This document shows positions 48,344 to 56,075 of a stretch of 64,000 nucleotides of DNA, piece by piece; within the stretch, counting starts at the first letter, position 1; each line of letters begins with the position of its first letter. A program made the translations under genes and the position numbers. The notes under the pieces were generated by a model. That model saw only the letters and a list, made by a program, of their open reading frames with translations, did no database searches and was not told where the DNA came from. The stretch is from the NCBI GenBank assembly GCA_041645535.1, contig JBAZPT010000002.1, forward strand, positions 186,001-250,000. Direction: 5' to 3'. This DNA comes from JBAZPT01 sp041645535 (lineage in GTDB: Bacteria > Patescibacteriota > Minisyncoccia > Moranbacterales > UBA2206).

Positions 48344-49447
48344 CTATATTTTAAACTCAATGACATCCCCATCCTGCACAATATAATCCTTGCCTTCGGT
48401 GCGGAGCGTGCCCAGTTCGCGGGCTTTGCCCCAAGATCCGGCTTCAAGAAGTTTTTCCCATTGGATGACTTCGGCGCGGATGAATTTGTCCTTGAAATCA
48501 TTGTGAATAGCGGTGCCGGCCAGAGGCGCGGTCCAGCCTTTTTGGATGGTCCAGGCGCGGGTTTCGTCTTCGCCGGTAGTGAGAAAGGTAATGAGACCCA
48601 GTAATTTATAAGCTTCAATGATAAGCTGGTCGATGTTTGATCTGATTCCTAGTTCCTCGGCTTCGGCTTTACTCATTTCGAGCAATTCCTCTTCAATTTT
48701 TATATCGAGAACAACAAAGCTGTTTTTTTCTGTTAATTTTTCCGGAATTTTGTAGGCCACCCCGTTAAATAGCTTCGCTCCGGCTTCGTCGGATTTAACG
48801 GGGCAAGCATTATATACAAACAAAAATGGTTTCATGGTCAGAAGCGAAAGTTCGCGCACAACTATTTTTGTATTTTCGTCTTCCAGATCTAGTTTTACAG
48901 TATTTGCAAGATTTCCAGCTTCCAGCGCCGTTTTTATTTGATTTAAAATATCTAATTGTTTGCGCGCGTCCCCGCTCGCATCGCTACGCGAAGCGTTGCG
49001 GGCGAGTTTTTCCAGACGAATTTTAACTTTTTGCACAGTTTCCAAATCAGCCAAAATTAATTCAGTATTGATGATTTCAATGTCATGTTCCGGATCGATT
49101 TTATTATGCACATGGGTGATGTTGGTATTTTCAAACACGCGCACAACCTGCACGATCGCGTCCACTTCGCGGATATGAGACAAGAATTTATTGCCCAGGC
49201 CTTCTCCGGTGGACGCACCTTCGATGATACCAGCAATATCCACAAATTCCACGATAGCTGGAATATTTTTTTTGGAGTTAGACATCTGGGCGAGCTTTTC
49301 CAGCCGAACGTCCGGAACCTTAACAATGCCAACGTTGGGTTCGATGGTGCAAAAAGGATAATTGCTGATATCCACCTGGGTTTTGGTCAAAGCCTTGAAT
49401 AGGGTGGATTTTCCTACATTAGGCAGGCCGACAATGCCAATTTTCAT
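48344..49447 (-). CDS. ychF: Ribosome-binding ATPase YchF with two in-frame repeat inserts
   Basis: 367-aa Obg-family ATPase. G1 GLPNVGKST, G2/G3 region NYPFCTIEPN and DIAGIIEGASTGEGLG, C-terminal TGS domain (RAWTIQKGWTAPLAGTAIHNDF...GKDYIVQDGDVIEF). Two inserts come from repeats: one at 48971-49006 (ARNASRSDASGDARK) in the coiled coil, and a CCCC-type element at 48759-48804 (CPVKSDEAGAKLFNGV). The latter falls right after FVYNA, where the NxxE nucleotide-specificity motif is expected, so that motif looks disrupted. The frame is open throughout. Confidence 0.92.
   Translation of the reverse strand: MKIGIVGLPNVGKSTLFKALTKTQVDISNYPFCTIEPNVGIVKVPDVRLEKLAQMSNSKKNIPAIVEFVDIAGIIEGASTGEGLGNKFLSHIREVDAIVQVVRVFENTNITHVHNKIDPEHDIEIINTELILADLETVQKVKIRLEKLARNASRSDASGDARKQLDILNQIKTALEAGNLANTVKLDLEDENTKIVVRELSLLTMKPFLFVYNACPVKSDEAGAKLFNGVAYKIPEKLTEKNSFVVLDIKIEEELLEMSKAEAEELGIRSNIDQLIIEAYKLLGLITFLTTGEDETRAWTIQKGWTAPLAGTAIHNDFKDKFIRAEVIQWEKLLEAGSWGKARELGTLRTEGKDYIVQDGDVIEFKI
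48759..48804. repeat. CCCC-type element inside the ychF coding sequence
   Basis: ACCCCGTTAAAT (48759-48770) / ATTTAACGGGG (48793-48803). Its length keeps the ychF frame open; the encoded peptide is about 15 residues. Confidence 0.85.
48971..49006. repeat. GC-rich palindrome inside the ychF coding sequence
   Basis: CCCGCTCGCATCGCT-ACGCGA-AGCGTTGCGGGCGAG, imperfect arms of about 15 bp. It encodes ARNASRSDASGDAR in frame. Confidence 0.75.
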
Positions 49448-49576
49448 GAAATTCTCTACGAATTACGAATTAATACGAATATACGAATAGTATAAGAAAG
49501 CGGCTGTTTTATCAATAGCTTGAAGGCTTTTGGCCGGGATGGTAAAATAGAGAAGTAAAAATTAAATAAGATAAGT

Positions 49577-50935
49577 ATGGAAATCAATCCAAAGATTTTT
49601 AAAGCTTATGATATTCGGGGAGTGTATCCCGAAGAAATTACCGAGGACGCGGCGTATAAAATTGGGCAGGCTTTTGCAAGCTATGCAAAAGTGAAGTCAA
49701 TTGTAGTGGGACGAGATACGCGTCTTTCCTCACCGTCTCTTATGGACGCCGTTATTAAGGGAATAACAAGCCAAGGCGTTGATGTGGAAGACATTGGTCT
49801 TTGTAGCACTTCTTGCTTCTATTTTACTGTAGGCGACAATCAAGAATTTGATAGCGGAATAATGGTAACCGCCTCTCATGCTCCCAAACTTATAAATGGT
49901 TTCAAAATGGTTTTTCGAGGCAATCTATCACTTACCAAAGAACAAATACTGGAGTTTAAAGATATTGTTTTAAAAGAAGATTTTCAAGAGAGGGAACATG
50001 AAGGGCAGGTAATTAAAAAGGATCCAACAGAAAAATATGTACAAACAATCAGAAGGTTCATTAAAGATAAAATTTTGCCTCTGAAGGTAGTTATGGATCC
50101 AGGCAATGGAACAGCCGGACTATATATTGAAAAAGTTTTTGCCGGAATCGGGCTTCAAATCATACCGATCTTTTTCGAACCAGACGGCAACTTTCCCAAC
50201 CATGAAACAAACCCCAAGCTTCCTGAAAATAGGACAAAAATTATTGAAAAAATTATTAAAGAAAAAGCTGATTTGGGTTTTATGTTTGATGGAGACGCAG
50301 ATCGAATGTATGTCCTTGATCGCAGTGGAGAAGTTGTTGATCCCAGCCTCATCCTGGCTATCATTGGGGAATACATGGTTAAAAATTCAACCAAGAAAAA
50401 AGTTGTTATTGAAGTCAGGACTTCTAAGATAGTGCGCGATTGGGTGGAAAAAGCGGGGGGAAAGATAATAGTTTCCAGTTGTTGGACAATCCCAATTAAG
50501 CTGGAAATGAAAGCAGATTCGGAAATTGTTTTTGGAGGTGAAACATCCGGTCATTATATTTTCCCTGAACTTCATGAAACGGATGATGGTATTTTTGGCG
50601 CGCTGACTTTTTTACAAGCCATTAGTGTTAAAGAAAAAACAATTGATGAAATAATACAAAAATTCAAAGAAGAATATTTTGTGCTTGAAGAAAGGAATTT
50701 TGAAATGCCAGACATGGACGAAGCGGATAAAATATTGGAAAAATTGAAAAATAAATACTCCAGCGAAGGCGCGCAAATTTTGGGCATTGACGGGCTGAGC
50801 GTGGTTTTTCCTGATTGGTGGTTCAATATCAGAAAGTCGCAGGCGGAGCCGGTTATCAGGCTTAATCTCGAAGCGAATTCAAAAGAATTATTCGAAGAAA
50901 AAAAGGCGGAGGTTATAGCTTCGCTAGAAAAATAA
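49577..50935 (+). CDS. manB: Phosphomannomutase/phosphoglucomutase
   Basis: 452 aa alpha-D-phosphohexomutase interconverting sugar 1- and 6-phosphates. IFKAYDIRGVYPEEI at the N-terminus, the active-site serine loop VTASHAPKLINGFK (about 100; usual TASHNP), metal loop FDGDADRMY (about 238), sugar loop GGETSGHY (about 322) and the phosphate-binding C-terminal domain. It works with the PGI/PMI gene at 58148 in making sugar nucleotides. The HD gene follows after 3 bp. Confidence 0.95.
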   Translation: MEINPKIFKAYDIRGVYPEEITEDAAYKIGQAFASYAKVKSIVVGRDTRLSSPSLMDAVIKGITSQGVDVEDIGLCSTSCFYFTVGDNQEFDSGIMVTASHAPKLINGFKMVFRGNLSLTKEQILEFKDIVLKEDFQEREHEGQVIKKDPTEKYVQTIRRFIKDKILPLKVVMDPGNGTAGLYIEKVFAGIGLQIIPIFFEPDGNFPNHETNPKLPENRTKIIEKIIKEKADLGFMFDGDADRMYVLDRSGEVVDPSLILAIIGEYMVKNSTKKKVVIEVRTSKIVRDWVEKAGGKIIVSSCWTIPIKLEMKADSEIVFGGETSGHYIFPELHETDDGIFGALTFLQAISVKEKTIDEIIQKFKEEYFVLEERNFEMPDMDEADKILEKLKNKYSSEGAQILGIDGLSVVFPDWWFNIRKSQAEPVIRLNLEANSKELFEEKKAEVIASLEK

Positions 50936-50938
50936 TAT

Positions 50939-51577
50939 ATGCAAAACATAGTTGAAGATTCAAAAAAATTACTCTCAGATATTTGTGAAGAATATAAGGA
51001 GAATGATAAGGAAATAATGCAAGGAGTGGAAGGCGAAAGACTGCATGCGCTGGATGTTTTAGGATGGGTGGAAAAGTTAAATCCTAACGCCTCCATCGAA
51101 TTAAAAATAGCGGCAATCTTCCATGATATTGATAGGGTTGTAACTCCCAAAGCAGGAGGAGGTTTTAAGGGCAGCAGAGATAGCAAGAAATATGAAGAAC
51201 ACAAAAAAATGCATGCAAAAAGAAGCGCCGATTTTATAATTCCAAGACTGAAAAAGATTATTAAAAATGATAAGTTATTGGAAGAAGTATATATCTTGAT
51301 AATACATCACGATGATACGGGCGCAGAAGTTGAAGGGTTCGAGAATATGGATCTAAATTATATTGTAGCAGCTGATAGTTTTGCGTTTTTTACTTCTATA
51401 GCGCCTAAGTTATATGAATCCGAAGGGGAAGAAAGAATAAAGGGCAAGATACGTTTCATGGTTGAAAAAATGCCTGAATTTGCAAGAGCTAAATTACGTG
51501 AACACAAATTGCAAAATGAAATTTTTGATGGTTTGAAGAATGAAATTATTGAGGAATATTACGGAAGCCGGAAATAA
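50939..51577 (+). CDS. HD-domain protein (DUF4202-like)
   Basis: 212 aa. The HD-type metal motif FHDIDRV (about 60) is preceded by RLHALDVLGWV and followed by HKKMHAKRSADFI and LIIHHDDTGAEVEGF, together a phosphohydrolase-like set. The substrate is unknown; resemblance to DUF4202 is weak. It is 3 bp after manB, so it is cotranscribed and may act on a related sugar phosphate or nucleotide. Confidence 0.72.
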   Translation: MQNIVEDSKKLLSDICEEYKENDKEIMQGVEGERLHALDVLGWVEKLNPNASIELKIAAIFHDIDRVVTPKAGGGFKGSRDSKKYEEHKKMHAKRSADFIIPRLKKIIKNDKLLEEVYILIIHHDDTGAEVEGFENMDLNYIVAADSFAFFTSIAPKLYESEGEERIKGKIRFMVEKMPEFARAKLREHKLQNEIFDGLKNEIIEEYYGSRK

Positions 51578-51671
51578 GAAAGCAAAATTACTTTTAAATA
51601 AAACGGTTTATCGCGAGGTAAGTTTGTTTGAGAAAAAAAGCTGAGGTTGTAAAAATATTGGAATAATAATT

Positions 51672-51677
51672 TATAAT
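51672..51677 (+). promoter_or_regulatory. -10 of the HAD gene
   Basis: TATAAT at 51672-51677, 12 nt before ATG 51690; very short leader. Confidence 0.55.
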
Positions 51678-51689
51678 AAACTAAAAATC

Positions 51690-52448
51690 ATGAAACCAAT
51701 AAATGATTTGACCAAGGACGTTTTAAAAGACATAAAACTCATTGTTTTTGACGTTGACGGCGTGCTTGTTCCTCGGGGGACAAAAATTAAGCAGGCCAAT
51801 AATATAACCACTTTGCATACAAAGCATATTGCTCAGGAGCAAATCGATCAGATAAAGAAATTGAGAGAGCTGGGCTTCCTGATAAATGTTAGTTCGGGAA
51901 GAGGGCTTTATATGCTTCAAGAAGTATTTCGGGGGATACTTCCTTTTGCGAGTTTAACCTATGAAAACGGCAGCGCGACCTGGATTGACGGCCAGATTGT
52001 CCAGCATATCAATAGTTTCAAGTATTTGACAGACTTATTCCTGGAGCTTCGGGGCATAGAAGTCGAAAAAAATGTGAAGGGATTCGAGCCGAAAGAATTT
52101 ATTATGACGATACATTGCGAGGATAGGGTAAAAAAAATTGAGGATATTGTTTCAAAATATAAGGATCTCTATTGTCTTTGGAATGGTGAGGCTTATGATA
52201 TAGGGGTCAAAGGCATCCAAAACAAAGCCATCGGGCTGACTGCTTTGCAAAACTATCTGAATTTGGAAAAAAAGAACGTGCTTGCGATTGGAGATAATCT
52301 TAATGACAAAGAAATGATCGATGCGGCCGGAATTGCCGTTTCAGCGGATAAAACGAGAATTGAAGGCGATTTTTTTGTTCCATTGGAAGGAGAATTTCTG
52401 CCAGCCGATCTGATGATGCGGCAAATAATAAAAGAGTTTTCGCGATAA
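51690..52448 (+). CDS. HAD-superfamily phosphatase (Cof/phosphosugar type)
   Basis: 252 aa. HAD motif I FDVDGVLVP (about 20), motif II VSSGRG (about 70), an IIB-like cap, motif III lysine in GVKGIQNKAIG and motif IV GDNLNDKEMIDAAG (about 200). The cap and spacing resemble phosphoglycolate or sugar-phosphate phosphatases. The substrate is not evident; sugar phosphates would fit the manB neighbourhood. Monocistronic, convergent with the YdjC gene 4 bp away. Confidence 0.85.
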   Translation: MKPINDLTKDVLKDIKLIVFDVDGVLVPRGTKIKQANNITTLHTKHIAQEQIDQIKKLRELGFLINVSSGRGLYMLQEVFRGILPFASLTYENGSATWIDGQIVQHINSFKYLTDLFLELRGIEVEKNVKGFEPKEFIMTIHCEDRVKKIEDIVSKYKDLYCLWNGEAYDIGVKGIQNKAIGLTALQNYLNLEKKNVLAIGDNLNDKEMIDAAGIAVSADKTRIEGDFFVPLEGEFLPADLMMRQIIKEFSR

Positions 52449-52451
52449 AGC

Positions 52452-53138
52452 CTAAAATAATCTTTTAATTAACTCGTATTCCTTTTCTCTTTTTGGATGG
52501 CAGACAATTTCGGTCCGGCCGGCCGGAAGGTTTTTGAGAAATTTCTCAGTGTTGTGTAGCCAGTCGAGGCTGGCCAAATAATCGGAACTCGCAAGATGGC
52601 TGGCCGCGAAAGCAGGCTGGTTTTTTTTGTGCAGGCGGAAGAGAATATGCGAAATAACTTTGTGATTTTTGATGACTGAAACTTTTCCGAAGCGCAGATA
52701 TTTAATGTTGTATTGCTTGGCAAGCTTTATCGCGACTTTGAAATAGGGCGGAAAAAAATGGATGTGCTCATGGGCGTTGAGCCCGTCCGGAATTTTGCCG
52801 AAGAGGGAAATAAATTTCTGGATTTGCTCCTCCCAGCCGGCAGTGATGGACTTTTGATTAGTCAGATGATGATATAAAAAAAGAAAGGATCTCTTGATGA
52901 TGCTCCGCGATTTCTTTTTCTGGAAAGGAAATTCAAGATGAAGGTCGAGTGCTACCGGACAAGCTTTGATCATCGCCAGATCTTTCGCGGAAAGATAATC
53001 GCGATTGACCATAATAGCTACGCGATCAAGCTTGCCTTTTTGCGCTAACTTCAGAATTCCAGCGTTGCCCTCTCGAGTTTTTCCAAAATCGTCAGCAGAA
53101 AGGATTATTTTTTTCCGCAAATTTCCGGTTGTTTCCAT
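52452..53138 (-). CDS. YdjC/ChbG-type carbohydrate deacetylase
   Basis: 228 aa. ILSADDFGKTREGNAGILKLAQKG, LDLHLEFPF and GLNAHEHIHFFPPYFKVAIKLAKQYNI contain the metal-binding D-D...H...H-x-H set of the family, which removes acetyl groups from small amino sugars. Its 5' end overlaps the 3' end of the glycosyltransferase gene by 34 bp, suggesting linked function on a surface glycan or lipid. Confidence 0.85.
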   Translation of the reverse strand: METTGNLRKKIILSADDFGKTREGNAGILKLAQKGKLDRVAIMVNRDYLSAKDLAMIKACPVALDLHLEFPFQKKKSRSIIKRSFLFLYHHLTNQKSITAGWEEQIQKFISLFGKIPDGLNAHEHIHFFPPYFKVAIKLAKQYNIKYLRFGKVSVIKNHKVISHILFRLHKKNQPAFAASHLASSDYLASLDWLHNTEKFLKNLPAGRTEIVCHPKREKEYELIKRLF

Positions 53139-53863
53139 GGGTATATTCCTTTTAGGTCGTTTAGGCGGATTTGGAAAAGCGAGAAAAACATATTCAGCGG
53201 ATCAAAAAATATGCGCACGCTGCTCTGGGGCGGATTCTGGAGAGTTATCGGCATTTCCTTGATGGAATAGCCGAATTTTTTGGCGATAAAAATTATTTCT
53301 GAGTCAAAGGCGAAACGATCAATAGTCGCCATGCCGAAAATTCTCTTAGCCGGGGATGCCTTGAAAACCTTGAATCCGCATTGGGTATCTTCAATATTCC
53401 AATTATTTAATATTGCCATGCGCAAAAGCCTGAATATTTGCTCCATTATTTTGCGATACCATAGGATTGGCTACAAAATCGTGAGGCCGGGAATAAAGCG
53501 GGAAGCGATGATTAAATCACGGCCATTTTCCATTTCTGCCGTAAAATCGGCCAAGCTTTCGATAGGGATGGCCAGATCCGCGTCCAAAAACATCACAATT
53601 TCATATTGGCTTGCCAGCACGCCGCCGCGCACCGCCTTGCCTTTGCCGGCGTTTTTGGCGTGAGTAATAATTTTAATCGGCAATTCTTTCGCCAGCGTTT
53701 CGAGTTCTGAAAGCGTGTTATCCAGACTGCCATCATTGATAGCGATAATTTCAAAAGCCTCAAAATTATTTGATAAATAGGCGTGGATTTTTTGTATGTT
53801 TTGGCGGATAGTTTTCCCCTCATTGAAACAGGGGATAACAACCGATATCCGTTTTTGATTCAT
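53105..53863 (-). pseudogene. Family 2 glycosyltransferase (DPM1-like) interrupted by one in-frame TAG
   Basis: A 252-codon frame with a single TAG at 53471-53473. The N-terminal part has RISVVIPCFNEGKTIRQNI, IIAINDGSLDNT, NAGKGKAVRGGV and MFLDADLAIP; after the stop, in the same frame, come PILWYRKI, MEQIFRLLRMAI, DTQCGFKVFKASPAKRIF and RFAFDSEI. Together this is a complete polyprenyl-phosphate hexose transferase-like enzyme. UAG ends other genes here, so recoding is unlikely; a recent nonsense mutation or a sequencing error is more probable. The gene remains in an overlapping array with ydjC. Confidence 0.8.
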
Positions 53864-53890
53864 GCGCGTTTTTGTTTTGACTTAAAAAGA

Positions 53891-54874
53891 TTAAAGTATA
53901 AACCCAACTTTCTTTTTTACTTCCGCAAGCTTTTTCTGCGCCAGCGGACGGACTTTTTCCGCGCCGGCTTTCAGGATTTCCAGAACTTTTTCGTCAGTGA
54001 GTTCTTTCATGCGCTCCTGAAAAGGCGCGAGAAAGTTGATAATAACTTCCGCTAGATCACTTTTGAAATCTGAATATCCTTTGCCTTTATATTTTTCTTC
54101 TATTTCTTTAGGTGCTATATCCGCCAGTAATGAATAAATATTGATCAGATTTTGCAGCGCCGGCTTATCATCACGATAAACAATTTCCATTCCGCTGTCG
54201 GTCACGGCTTTTTTAATTTTTCTTTTGACTGTTTCCGCGTCGTCGGTAAGGGAAATATAATTATATTCGGAACTGGCGGATTTGGACATTTTTTTGGTCG
54301 GATCATCAAGCCCCATAATAAGCGCACCTTCCTTCTTTATGTAATAGTCCGGTATTTTAAAAACATCACCAAATTTTTTATTAAACCTTTTTGCCAAATC
54401 TCTTGTTAATTCAATGTGTTGCAATTGATCTTTTCCTACCGGAACTACCGCTGTGTCATATAGTAAAATGTCCGCTGCCATCAATACTGGATAATCATAC
54501 AACCCAACGCCAGCGCTCTCTCTACTATCTTTTTGAGACTTATCTTTAAATTGGGTCATTTTGTCCAAGTCGGAAATTCTTGCAAGTGTATTCAAAATCC
54601 ATGTTAATTCAGTATGTTCTGGAATATGCGACTGGACAAAGATAGCTGATTTTTGCGGATCAATACCGGCAGCTAATAAATTTTTTACTGCCTCAATGCA
54701 ATTTTTGCGAAGTGTATCCGGATCTTGGGGGACGGTAATAGCGTGCAAATCCACCACGCAAAAAAGGGAATCATACTCATTTTGGAGCTTGACCCAGTTT
54801 TTGATGGCGCCTAAATAGTTGCCAATATGCAGGTTTCCGCTCGGCTGCACGCCGGAAAAGATTCGTTTTTGCAT
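53891..54874 (-). CDS. trpS: Tryptophanyl-tRNA synthetase
   Basis: 327 aa class I synthetase charging tRNA-Trp. The HIGH-type motif is GNLHIGNYLG near residue 12, the KMSKS motif KKMSKSASSEYNYI near 193, with GKDQLQHIELTRDLAKRFN between. Length is standard. The MntA-HepT pair lies directly upstream on the same strand (2-bp gap), so all three may share a transcript. Confidence 0.97.
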   Translation of the reverse strand: MQKRIFSGVQPSGNLHIGNYLGAIKNWVKLQNEYDSLFCVVDLHAITVPQDPDTLRKNCIEAVKNLLAAGIDPQKSAIFVQSHIPEHTELTWILNTLARISDLDKMTQFKDKSQKDSRESAGVGLYDYPVLMAADILLYDTAVVPVGKDQLQHIELTRDLAKRFNKKFGDVFKIPDYYIKKEGALIMGLDDPTKKMSKSASSEYNYISLTDDAETVKRKIKKAVTDSGMEIVYRDDKPALQNLINIYSLLADIAPKEIEEKYKGKGYSDFKSDLAEVIINFLAPFQERMKELTDEKVLEILKAGAEKVRPLAQKKLAEVKKKVGFIL

Positions 54875-54876
54875 GA

Positions 54877-55314
54877 TTATTCAGTTAAGTTGTTTAAAAA
54901 ATTCAAGATATATTCGCAGTATTTCGTGTAATCTTCCAAACAGTCATGGACAGAAGTGTAAATTTTTTCTTTGTCTATTTTATCATATTCATGCGCCAGC
55001 TTGTTTCTGATGCCGACGCTGCGGCTGATATTTTCAGCAAAGTCTTTGTCATAAATTCCAAGGTCAATCAAACGCAGAAAAGTCCCCTTATAATCCAGGG
55101 GAGGCTCTGTTTTTAAATCAGCTAATTCGGCAATAAGATGCTGGTTTATGTCTATAGCTCTGTTTATGGTTCTTTCCAATATTCTTTCAACTCCCGCCTG
55201 GTTCATAAAATCCTTGCTCAATTCTTCAAAAGTATAATCCTTTAATGGCACAAGGTAAGTCAATTCATTTTGGATTAAATCAATTTTTCTTTTGATAAAA
55301 TTTTTATTTAGCAT
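54877..55314 (-). CDS. hepT: HepT-like toxin (DUF86)
   Basis: 145 aa all-helical HEPN protein. The catalytic R-x4-H-x-Y motif is present as RNKLAHEY (about residue 103), so the RNase-type toxin site is intact. It overlaps the nucleotidyltransferase gene by 7 bp, the standard order for MntA-HepT toxin-antitoxin pairs, in which the antitoxin adds AMP to the tyrosine of this motif. Confidence 0.9.
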   Translation of the reverse strand: MLNKNFIKRKIDLIQNELTYLVPLKDYTFEELSKDFMNQAGVERILERTINRAIDINQHLIAELADLKTEPPLDYKGTFLRLIDLGIYDKDFAENISRSVGIRNKLAHEYDKIDKEKIYTSVHDCLEDYTKYCEYILNFLNNLTE

Positions 55315-55736
55315 TTGTTTGCAATTATCTTATTTAAAAACAGCTGTCTTTTTTTAATCAGATAATCTTCCAACTCCAAAAGCGGTTTTGCGTCAATGTA
55401 TGTTCGGAACGCAAAAGCGCGATATTCGTCGAAAATATCTTGATTGCCGTAGATTAGCGCGCTTTTTGAAAAAATTTCGTGCAGCAGGAGCGGATTAGCT
55501 TCATTTATATTAGTCAGATCTATTTTATAATCCGGAATACCCAAAGCTTCTCTTAGAAAAAACAAAACTTTGGAATAATTGTCAAAATCCCGGATATTTT
55601 TGCGATCATCGGTCAAAACAGCGACATCATAATCGCTTTCGCTATGCGCGCTTTTATCAGCCTGCGAACCAAAGAGAATAATCAATCTTATTCCTTCGGA
55701 ATCGGCTTCTTTCAATTTTTCCTCATTAATTTTCAT
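55308..55736 (-). CDS. mntA: MntA-like nucleotidyltransferase antitoxin
   Basis: 142 aa minimal nucleotidyltransferase. GSQADKSAHSESDYDVAVL holds the GSx10DxD motif (about residue 23), followed by a helical region. It should neutralise HepT by polyAMPylation. A TAAAAT -10 lies about 5 nt before the ATG, giving a leaderless mRNA. The pair may serve in plasmid/phage defence or simple stabilisation. Confidence 0.88.
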   Translation of the reverse strand: MKINEEKLKEADSEGIRLIILFGSQADKSAHSESDYDVAVLTDDRKNIRDFDNYSKVLFFLREALGIPDYKIDLTNINEANPLLLHEIFSKSALIYGNQDIFDEYRAFAFRTYIDAKPLLELEDYLIKKRQLFLNKIIANKC

Positions 55737-56075
55737 GCTTTTATTTTAGCGTAAAAGCGGGTTTTAGGCAATTACGATTCTTACTTTCTTTGCGGACAAA
55801 GAAAGTAACAAAGAAACTCTCGAGCAGGCTCATAAATTGACAAATTCTCGTCTCACTGGCTAAAAGTTCACGGCTGCTTCCGCGGCGGAATCAAGGAACT
55901 TTCTTAACGCCAGCTTCGCCGGAATTTGTAACAATTTATTTCGCTATGCTCGAATAGTTATTTTTTTAAATTTTTTAACGCTTGCAATCTTGAAATTTAG
56001 AAACGCGCTTCGCTATGTGCGGAAGTATTTTAAAAAACAAAAAAGGCCCCCTTGAGGAAGCCTTTAAAGTTAGTT
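55737..56075. other. 339-bp gap with a TACTTTCTTTG palindrome block
   Basis: Contains ACTTTCTTTG-CGGA-CAAAGAAAGT (about 55782-55808) followed by AACAAAGAAAC, and further on degenerate GC/AT blocks (TTCCGCGGCGGAA, CGCCAGCTTCGCCGG, CGCGCTTCGCTATGTGCG). No frame is supported. The palindrome block resembles a sequence I recall in many unrelated bacterial genomes; I cannot check this here. Confidence 0.5.
56038..56067 (-). terminator. rnj terminator
   Basis: On the minus strand AAAGGC-TTCC-TCAA-GGGG-GCCTTTTTTG immediately after the rnj stop. Confidence 0.8.

Noticed and set aside
53471..53473. UAG recoding to explain the glycosyltransferase stop
   Set aside because: UAG is the ordinary stop of rpsR and ppsA, and only one gene is affected.
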